Shown here piece after piece: positions 1-5,304 of a stretch of DNA of 6,762 nucleotides. Position numbers and translations under genes: made by a program. The stretch spans positions 1 to 6,762 of the forward strand of contig JAQTRN010000058.1 in assembly GCA_028711795.1 (NCBI GenBank), in the 5' to 3' direction. The notes beneath the pieces are model-generated. The model was given only the letters and a program-made list of their open reading frames with translations. It searched no databases and had not been told where the DNA came from. Position 1 is the first letter of the stretch; every line of letters starts with the position of its first letter. This stretch comes from Dehalococcoidales bacterium (GTDB taxonomy: Bacteria > Chloroflexota > Dehalococcoidia > Dehalococcoidales > JAQTRN01).

Positions 1-682
1 TTCTCTCCATCACGGAGTAGCAGTACTCAATACCGTAGCCGAGGACACTGACTGTTGGTTCCATTACTATCAGGTCATCGGGTACCCCTAGGTTGCCCAG
101 TAAAATATTGAGTTGCTTCGCCAGGTTGATGTCTATCGGCGAGGTCGCGATGACCGTGTGGTGGTAGCCAATTGCCGCGGCCGCAATGCGTTTATAGTTA
201 CCTTCCTGGACCGGGCCGAGAATTAGGTTCTTCCCCTGGCAGACCTCGGCCACTTTCCGCAAAACATCAGTGTCCTTCTCTATGCTGGCCGTGCCCCACA
301 CCATCAAGGGGACATCAACCGCTTCGACCACTTTCTTAACGATGGTGGCGGCGTCATCCGCCCCGCGATTTAGTCCGTTGGGGTCGGTACTCGCCAGTTG
401 CAGGGCGATCATCTCCGCGCCATAATCATTGACGCACTTTCTTGCCCAGGCAACGGGATCACCGGCTACCTCCCGAAATGGCTCGATAGCCGCTGCCGGC
501 CAATCGGTGGGGGGATAGTCCCAGACCTCCATAGCTATTCGGGGAGGGTTCGGCATATCGCCTTCAAAGAGATGAAATGGATAGGAGGTCTCACCGCCTA
601 CGGTGATGGTCTTATCGCCCCTTCCCAGTTTTATCTCTCGAGTTTTACCGCTATATAGTGTTTTCTGGATTTCGAGTGCCAT
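1..682 (-). CDS. acsD: Acetyl-CoA decarbonylase/synthase delta subunit (corrinoid Fe-S protein small subunit), 3' end outside window
   Basis: This is the small (delta) subunit of the corrinoid iron-sulfur protein, which carries the methyl group from methyl-tetrahydrofolate to acetyl-CoA synthase in the cytoplasm. I translated it by hand: 227 codons run open from an ATG at 682 to the window edge. Family members are roughly 310-320 residues, so about 70% is visible. Recognisable stretches are VGGETSYPFHLFEGDMPNPP (28-47), GDPVAWARKCVNDYGA (74-89), a VPLMVWGTAS strand (124-133) and EPTVSVLGYGIEYCYSVMER (208-227), all matching the CdhD/AcsD TIM-barrel family. In the known complex this barrel pairs with AcsC to hold the corrinoid; AcsC is not in the window. 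It is the last visible gene of the operon, 62 bases after folD. The start has only a weak purine-rich AGAAGAAAG upstream. The frame is open further upstream, but I see no ATG, GTG or TTG there, so the ATG is preferred. Family assignment is firm; the C-terminus is unseen. Confidence 0.93.
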   Translation of the reverse strand, partial: MALEIQKTLYSGKTREIKLGRGDKTITVGGETSYPFHLFEGDMPNPPRIAMEVWDYPPTDWPAAAIEPFREVAGDPVAWARKCVNDYGAEMIALQLASTDPNGLNRGADDAATIVKKVVEAVDVPLMVWGTASIEKDTDVLRKVAEVCQGKNLILGPVQEGNYKRIAAAAIGYHHTVIATSPIDINLAKQLNILLGNLGVPDDLIVMEPTVSVLGYGIEYCYSVMER

Positions 683-689
683 CTTTCTT

Positions 690-718
690 CTGTCTCGCCT
701 TCTGACTGACCTGTCTCG
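690..718. repeat. Short direct repeat in the folD-acsD gap
   Basis: The octamer CTGTCTCG occurs at 690-697 and again at 711-718 on the plus strand, a period of 21 bases or about two helical turns. It lies within the 62-base folD-acsD gap, the longest non-coding stretch in the window. Such spacing could suit a protein bound on one DNA face, but an 8-base repeat can also arise by chance. No promoter motif or hairpin could be identified with it. Confidence 0.3.
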
Positions 719-744
719 ATACTGCCCGGTAACCCTATCCAGTC

Positions 745-1632
745 TCAGGTCAAGCCGGCAGCCATCTTGGCCGCCTGTATGGTATTGAGCATCAGCATGG
801 CCCTGGTCATCGGGCCGACGCCGCCGGGTACGGGAGTGATCGCCCGGGCCTTCTCCTTAACGGCTGCGAAATCAACATCACCCACCAGGATATCTTTGCC
901 GGACGTGGTCTTGCCTATCCGGTTGATACCGACATCGATTACCACCACTCCCTCTTTCACCATGTCGGCGGTAATCGCCTTCGGTCTACCGGCGGCCACT
1001 ATCAGTATATCAGCCCGTTTGGTGTGAAAGGCTATGTCCCGGGTAGCGGTGTGACATACGGTGACGGTAGCATTGGCTCCCTTCTTCTTTTGCAGCAAAA
1101 TGTTAGCCACTGGTTTACCCACGATATTGCTTCTGCCGACGACTACTACTTCGGCCCCTTCCGTCTCGATTCCGGAACGGACTAGAAGCTGCTGTATTCC
1201 GTGAGGAGTGCAGGGTAGATAGCAGGGCTCACCAATCATCAGCTTGCCCAGATTGACCGGATGGAAACCATCAACATCCTTGTCGGGATTGATGGCGTAG
1301 AGGACGGTGCTCTCCGTGATATGTTGGGGCAAAGGAATCTGGACCAGAATGCCATGGATTTTAGGGTTCTGGTTTAAGCGATCGACCAGCGCCAGCAATT
1401 CGGTTTCACTGGTGCTGGCTGGCAGGTCATACCTTTCCGAGTAGATTCCCAGGGTCTGGGAGTCCTTCTCCTTCTGTCTGACGTATATCTGGGATGCCGG
1501 GTCTTCTCCCACCAGAATCGTAGCCAGCCCCGGTACAAGGCCATACGTTTCTTTGAGGTTGACGATCTCCCGCCTCAGCTCCTCTCGGATCTGCTGTGCA
1601 ATTTCATTACCGTTGATTATGGATGCCGTCAT
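745..1632 (-). CDS. folD: Bifunctional methylene-THF dehydrogenase / methenyl-THF cyclohydrolase
   Basis: FolD interconverts 10-formyl-, methenyl- and methylene-tetrahydrofolate in the cytoplasm; in the reductive direction it performs two steps of the methyl branch. The 295 residues are about full family length. The catalytic set is intact at the same numbers I recall for E. coli FolD: Tyr50, Lys54, Gln98 (in GILVQIPLP) and Asp121 (in DKDVDGFHPVNLGK). The nucleotide-binding signature VVVVGRSNIVGKPVA (162-176) and the C-terminal PVPGGVGPMTRAM (267-279) are present. The N-terminus MTASIINGNEIAQQI is typical, supporting the ATG at 1632, which is preceded by a good GGAAGGA. The gene begins 22 bases after the lipoprotein stop, consistent with an operon. 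Its position beside fhs and acsD points to acetyl-CoA pathway use, although the same enzyme also supplies C1 units for purine and other biosynthesis. NADP versus NAD preference cannot be read from the sequence with confidence. Confidence 0.97.
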   Translation of the reverse strand: MTASIINGNEIAQQIREELRREIVNLKETYGLVPGLATILVGEDPASQIYVRQKEKDSQTLGIYSERYDLPASTSETELLALVDRLNQNPKIHGILVQIPLPQHITESTVLYAINPDKDVDGFHPVNLGKLMIGEPCYLPCTPHGIQQLLVRSGIETEGAEVVVVGRSNIVGKPVANILLQKKKGANATVTVCHTATRDIAFHTKRADILIVAAGRPKAITADMVKEGVVVIDVGINRIGKTTSGKDILVGDVDFAAVKEKARAITPVPGGVGPMTRAMLMLNTIQAAKMAAGLT

Positions 1633-1638
1633 TCTTAG

Positions 1639-1645
1639 TCCTTCC
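1639..1645 (-). promoter_or_regulatory. Shine-Dalgarno of folD
   Basis: GGAAGGA on the minus strand lies 6 bases before the folD ATG and 9 bases after the lipoprotein stop codon. It fixes the folD start and is consistent with translation from a shared message. Confidence 0.7.
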
Positions 1646-1654
1646 GCGGGCTTG

Positions 1655-2542
1655 CTATTGCGGATTGGCCATTTCTTGGGCGCTTACCGCTTCCGGTGGT
1701 AACTGGATTGAGACCGCCTGATTATAGTCATGGATCTTCATATCGAGATCAAGATCCATCGTCATCCTTTCGAAGTCATCCGCAGAGGCTTGCATATCTT
1801 CAGGAGAGATCTCCATGACCATGTGTGCCTGCAATTTTGCCAGCAAATGAGTGTCTTTGGCTATCCAATACTTGTAAGACAACTCCTTGAGAAGGTTAGT
1901 TAGGTCGAGGCTCGACCAATCAAAGTTTTGTCCACCGGTGCTCTGTTGTTGGCTTAACCATTTACCCAATGTAGCTATATTTGGAGTCACCGAGATAACA
2001 TAGCATGGTATTCCGTCGACATTCTCGGAGGTCAGGAATTTGATTTCCTTCGGCGCTGCCAGCAGCTCTAATTGTTGACTGACCATGTCCCACGACTGTA
2101 TGATTTCCTGGGTCGTTCTTGTTTTCACCCATTGCGCGCCAGCGCCGGATACATTTCCCTTGACATATATCCAGTCGCTCATGAGATACAAGTCCATAGC
2201 CATTTTTTGCTCGGGTTGGCCAGGTAGGCCTAATGTCGTCTTCATGGCCATTTGCATTTCTTTACTGGTATTGTCGGCTGTGCCAGAGCCATCGAGTGCT
2301 ACGCTGAATTTCCCGGCCTGTTTCCCACCAACGGCCTCCATCGCCATATCCATATTCATATCGAATTTGTAGGTAGTGACTTTGGCACCGTTGTTTACTG
2401 AATCGGTTACCAGCTGCTGTGATTCCTGTTGTGTCAGCGGCTGTGCCCCTTCGGTTGCCGGTCCGTTCTGAGAGCACGCGATAGCGGTCAGGGGTAGGAT
2501 AATGGCCAGGGAAAAAGCCAAGGTCCTTTTTAAGACGGACAT
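1655..2542 (-). CDS. Predicted secreted lipoprotein, LppX/LolA-like or DUF6612-like
   Basis: This 295-residue protein starts with a classic lipoprotein signal: basic residues (K5, R6), a hydrophobic core (about 8-20) and a lipobox-like LTAIAC ending at Cys23, so it is expected to be lipid-anchored on the outer face of the cytoplasmic membrane. A polar Gln/Ser/Thr-rich linker follows (24-45). The remainder looks like an antiparallel beta half-barrel with alternating patterns, for example DMNMDMAM (61-68), EMQMAM (95-100), KMAMDLYLMSDWIYVKG (113-129) and MTMDLDLDMKI (260-270). This resembles the LppX_LprAFG/LolA-like and DUF6612 groups, whose members bind lipids or have no known role; I recall this from family patterns and could not search it. 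There are 19 methionines and only two cysteines (23 and 180). It has a strong Shine-Dalgarno overlapping the stop of the upstream nickel-ATPase gene, so it is co-transcribed with cytoplasmic C1 enzymes. Its function here is unknown; envelope lipid handling or metal binding are guesses. Confidence 0.8.
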   Translation of the reverse strand: MSVLKRTLAFSLAIILPLTAIACSQNGPATEGAQPLTQQESQQLVTDSVNNGAKVTTYKFDMNMDMAMEAVGGKQAGKFSVALDGSGTADNTSKEMQMAMKTTLGLPGQPEQKMAMDLYLMSDWIYVKGNVSGAGAQWVKTRTTQEIIQSWDMVSQQLELLAAPKEIKFLTSENVDGIPCYVISVTPNIATLGKWLSQQQSTGGQNFDWSSLDLTNLLKELSYKYWIAKDTHLLAKLQAHMVMEISPEDMQASADDFERMTMDLDLDMKIHDYNQAVSIQLPPEAVSAQEMANPQ

Positions 2543-2548
2543 ATAGTG

Positions 2549-2556
2549 CCTCCTTA
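2549..2556 (-). promoter_or_regulatory. Strong Shine-Dalgarno of the lipoprotein gene, overlapping the upstream stop codon
   Basis: TAAGGAGG on the minus strand combines the TAA stop of the CooC-like gene (2554-2556) with a near-perfect Shine-Dalgarno, placed 6 bases before the lipoprotein ATG at 2542. Ribosomes ending the upstream gene would finish on this site, so coupled translation is likely. It is the best ribosome-binding site in the window. Confidence 0.85.
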
Positions 2557-3309
2557 TCTCAGGATATTGGTCATTAGATCGTTAATAACCATTACCGCTT
2601 TGGAGTCATCGGGCAATTCGAGTAGCGGCTTGAGTGCCAGGTCATGGCGGTAGACTGTATCATCTCGGGGAAGGATAGCCACGGGTACTATTCCCAGTGT
2701 ATCCAGTTCCCGACTGACGAAGTCGTCTAACTTGTCAGGCACAAAGTTGATTATTACGGACTGCCTCTTTACCGGTAATTTGATCTCGGATACCAGTTCC
2801 CGAATGCGAGCGATGGTCCGGACTCCCTTGACCGAATGGTCGGAGATGATTAATAGTTCGTCGATATTCCGGGTAGTGCCACGGCTAAGGTGTTCCATTC
2901 CGGCTTCATTATCCATCACCAGATAGGCATAATTGTCTGCCAGACCGTCAATGAATTTCTTGAGGACAGTATTAGGGTAGCAGTAGCATTCCTGTCCCTC
3001 ACCCCGGCCCATAGTTATCAGGTCGAATCCCTGGCTTTCAACCACCGCCTCGTTTAACCGGTATTCCAGGTAGTTCTGTTTCGTCATACCCGGTGGAATT
3101 CTTATTTTTTCTCCTTGAAATTCGGCCAGTATTTTGCCTACGGTCTGTCTTACTTCCAGTCCCAGACTTTCGCCCAGGTTAGCGTTGGCATCAGCATCGA
3201 CTGCCAGCACCGGGACCAGGTGGTTCTTCAGCAGGTAGCGGATTATCAGACTGGCGATGGTTGTTTTGCCGGTCCCCCCTTTACCAGCGACAGCAATATT
3301 ATAGCTCAA
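2554..3309 (-). CDS. cooC: CooC/AcsF-type nickel-insertion ATPase for CODH/ACS maturation (TTG start)
   Basis: This is a MinD/ParA-superfamily P-loop ATPase of the CooC family, which uses ATP-driven dimerisation to help load nickel into CO dehydrogenase or, as AcsF, into acetyl-CoA synthase. In 251 residues it shows the deviant Walker A GKGGTGKTT (9-17), the switch region AVDADANANLGESLG (36-50), the CxC pair Cys108/Cys110 in GEGQECYCYPN, which in CooC binds metal at the dimer interface, and a Walker B-like LVMDNEAGMEHLSRG (130-144). Length fits the family. The start is a TTG at 3309; the next downstream methionines would remove Walker A, and I found no ATG, GTG or TTG in the roughly 50 bases read upstream. 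Purine-rich AGGAAAGAG overlapping the previous stop serves as the ribosome site. It lies 11 bases from both neighbours. The visible partner is an ACS-complex gene, so AcsF-like work on ACS is as plausible as CODH maturation; the symbol names the family rather than the proven target. Confidence 0.92.
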   Translation of the reverse strand: MSYNIAVAGKGGTGKTTIASLIIRYLLKNHLVPVLAVDADANANLGESLGLEVRQTVGKILAEFQGEKIRIPPGMTKQNYLEYRLNEAVVESQGFDLITMGRGEGQECYCYPNTVLKKFIDGLADNYAYLVMDNEAGMEHLSRGTTRNIDELLIISDHSVKGVRTIARIRELVSEIKLPVKRQSVIINFVPDKLDDFVSRELDTLGIVPVAILPRDDTVYRHDLALKPLLELPDDSKAVMVINDLMTNILR

Positions 3310-3313
3310 TTCG

Positions 3314-3322
3314 CTCTTTCCT
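3314..3322 (-). promoter_or_regulatory. Ribosome-binding site for the TTG start of the CooC-like gene
   Basis: AGGAAAGAG on the minus strand overlaps the TAG stop of the reactivator gene (3321-3323) and ends 4 bases before the TTG. The match to a Shine-Dalgarno is moderate. With the TTG start it suggests lower-rate translation coupled to the upstream gene. Confidence 0.5.
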
Positions 3323-5276
3323 ATTCTGTTCTCGGGAGTCTGGCTAATTTGTTGCTCACGGTTGGGAATTCATTGATATCAGTGTGCGGCAAAAACAAAG
3401 CCGCCGTATAGTTATTCATGAAATCGGCGTTTTCGCTCAATTCAAAATTCGTCATCATCCCGGCCACTCTCAAGGCGTCATCAAGCCTATCAGCAGAGAA
3501 CGAAGATAATCGAGCACCTAGAAGTGAACCATTCCCCACGAAGAGGAAGCGGTCACGGGGGATGTCTGGCAATAGTCCAACTGTGATCGCCTTCTCAATG
3601 TTAAGGCTGCTGCCGAAATTGCCGGCAATAATTACCTGCTCGAAGTCAAGACTATTGACGCCGACACTTTCACTCAGGGTCCGGCAGCCGGCGTACATGG
3701 CGGCCTTAGCCCGGGTCAGGTTATCGATATCGATTTCAGTGATGACAATGTCCCTGCCGATCTGGGTGTCCGGGGCCCAGGCCAGCACATATTCCAGGCC
3801 ATCACTGCCCTGTCTGATTCTCCTGGTAGCGATATTGGTCTGGAACTGACCATCACGACTGACGACCCCGGCTTCAAGAAGCCCGGCCACTATGTTTATC
3901 AGCCCGGAGCCGCAAATACCTTTAGGTCTGGCTCTGCCAATAGTGCCAAACTCTGGCTCGTAACTCAAGGGATCAATAGCGAACGTTTCGATAGCGCCTT
4001 CGGTAGCGATGATACCATGTTTGATACCGCCCCCTTCAAAAGCGGGTCCGGCTGAGCATGAGGCGGTCACCATCCAGTCCGAGTTGCCAATCACTATCTC
4101 ACCGTTAGTCCCGATATCCATGTACAGGGTCAGCGCTTTTCTCTGGTGCATACCGGTGCCAACAACACCGGAAACTATATCACCGCCGACGTAGCTGGCA
4201 ACCGCCGGTATGGCAAAGAGATAAGCGTGGCGGCCAACCTTAATACCCAGTGAGCCGGCTTTTACCGGAGGAATGAAGCAGGCTGACGGCGTGTAGGGAG
4301 CTAAACGGATGAATTTGGGGTCGAGCCCAAAGAGTATATGGGTCATTATGGTATTTCCGGCTGCCGTTACGTGTTCGATATTACGGGTACTGACACCACT
4401 CTGACGCGATAGCTCATGGTTAATTTCGTTGATAGTGGTCACCACCGCTTGCTGTAAGCTTCTGAGACCCCCGGGCTTCTGGCTATAGGCGATCCGGGTG
4501 ATGACATCACTGCCACATTCTATTTGTTTGTTGTAGGCGATGCCTTCAGCGATGACCTGGCCTCGCGTGAGGTCAAGCAATTGGCCGCACACAGTGGTAG
4601 TACCGATGTCCAGCGCTAGAGAATAGAGCCGGTGGCTGGTGTCTCCCGGTTCAATCTTGATTACGGTCGGCGATGATATTCGAGTCCGGTCACGGTCTAT
4701 CCTGGCCAGGCAGGTGGCGGTAGCCCGCCAATCCTTTTTTCGCAAGACCAGGGGAAGGTCCTTCAGTACATCGAAATCGATATCAATGTTGTCGCAGTGA
4801 TATTGCTGCTTCAAGGCTCGTACCAGCCGGCTAAAGTCGCAGACGTTATCATCCAGTGTGGCCGGCGGTAGTTCAACGTAGCACTTTCTGATGGGAGGAT
4901 TGAGTTTCCAGTTATTGGCTAAGATGTCGGTGGCACTCTTGTTTTTTTCGCTTGAGACCACTGATGTTCCCAGTCTTGATTCCAGGGGTACATGGACACT
5001 GAGGTCAGTAATGATACGGCTCTGGCAGGCTTGCCGGATACCCTGCTGGTATTCATCGGCTGATATCTGAGCGGTTCGGTTACTGGCTACCTTCCCGCTC
5101 TCAATCAATACCTTACAAGTACCACAGACACCGGCACCACCGCAAGAAGCGGCAATGTGCACTCCGGCTCTGATGGCCTCTTCAAGAAGGTTAGCGCCCT
5201 CATTGGCCAGCACATCAATATTATCTGGATTGAAGTGGACGTTTCTCTTTTTGTCGAGTGTGTGTTTGACCATCAT
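3321..5276 (-). CDS. Ferredoxin-ASKHA ATPase, reductive activator of corrinoid protein (RACo/RACE, DUF4445 family)
   Basis: Proteins of this family use ATP and a low-potential electron to reduce inactive Co(II) corrinoid back to Co(I) on the corrinoid iron-sulfur protein or related methyl carriers. The 651 residues are of usual length. An N-terminal plant-type 2Fe-2S domain carries Cys45, Cys51, Cys54 and Cys84 (ASCGGAGVCGTCK and RQACQSR). A linker and middle domain follow (about 100-215), then the ASKHA ATPase: phosphate-1 loop ALDIGTTTVCGQLLDL (221-236), MDIGTNGEIVIG (386-397), GICGSGLINI (453-462) and adenosine motif VIIAGNFGSSLNIEKA (548-563). The start is bounded by an in-frame TGA at 5289-5291; two adjacent ATGs (5276, 5273) are possible. 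No Shine-Dalgarno is visible, and a 15-base palindrome lies where one would be expected. It shares an operon with acsD, so the AcsCD corrinoid protein is the likely client. A reactivator for another methyltransferase system is the alternative, but the context argues against it. Confidence 0.93.
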   Translation of the reverse strand: MMVKHTLDKKRNVHFNPDNIDVLANEGANLLEEAIRAGVHIAASCGGAGVCGTCKVLIESGKVASNRTAQISADEYQQGIRQACQSRIITDLSVHVPLESRLGTSVVSSEKNKSATDILANNWKLNPPIRKCYVELPPATLDDNVCDFSRLVRALKQQYHCDNIDIDFDVLKDLPLVLRKKDWRATATCLARIDRDRTRISSPTVIKIEPGDTSHRLYSLALDIGTTTVCGQLLDLTRGQVIAEGIAYNKQIECGSDVITRIAYSQKPGGLRSLQQAVVTTINEINHELSRQSGVSTRNIEHVTAAGNTIMTHILFGLDPKFIRLAPYTPSACFIPPVKAGSLGIKVGRHAYLFAIPAVASYVGGDIVSGVVGTGMHQRKALTLYMDIGTNGEIVIGNSDWMVTASCSAGPAFEGGGIKHGIIATEGAIETFAIDPLSYEPEFGTIGRARPKGICGSGLINIVAGLLEAGVVSRDGQFQTNIATRRIRQGSDGLEYVLAWAPDTQIGRDIVITEIDIDNLTRAKAAMYAGCRTLSESVGVNSLDFEQVIIAGNFGSSLNIEKAITVGLLPDIPRDRFLFVGNGSLLGARLSSFSADRLDDALRVAGMMTNFELSENADFMNNYTAALFLPHTDINEFPTVSNKLARLPRTE

Positions 5277-5282
5277 TTTGAC

Positions 5283-5297
5283 ACCGGTTCAACCGGT
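5283..5297. repeat. Palindrome in the fhs-reactivator gap, just before the start codon
   Basis: ACCGGTT-C-AACCGGT is a perfect inverted repeat with 7-base arms around one base. It occupies the middle of the 28-base gap and ends 6 bases before the reactivator ATG. In RNA it could fold as a short ACCGG/CCGGT stem with a 5-base loop. It lacks a following U-run, so it is not a typical terminator. It could be an operator-like site, a small translational hairpin, or chance. Confidence 0.45.
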
Positions 5298-5304
5298 CGG
5301 CTTT

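Noticed and set aside
683..742. Longer acsD with an upstream start
   Set aside because: The frame is open upstream but contains no ATG, GTG or TTG in this stretch, and the encoded residues would be an Arg-rich run unlike the family N-terminus.
398..1027. Open frames on the plus strand at 398-658, 603-788 and 767-1027
   Set aside because: They lie antisense to acsD and folD, whose protein families are clear, and their translations show no recognisable domain.
2085..2477. Open frames at 2085-2372 (plus) and 2262-2477 (minus) within the lipoprotein gene
   Set aside because: They are alternate-frame shadows of a gene with a convincing signal peptide and strong ribosome site.
2732..4194. Plus-strand open frames at 2732-2926, 3115-3411, 3418-3849 and 4009-4194
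   Set aside because: They are antisense to the CooC-like and ASKHA genes, with low-complexity Ser/Arg/Pro-rich translations and no family resemblance.
5283..5297. Palindrome as a rho-independent terminator after fhs
   Set aside because: The arms are short with a one-base centre, there is no U-run after it on the minus strand, and the next gene starts 6 bases later.
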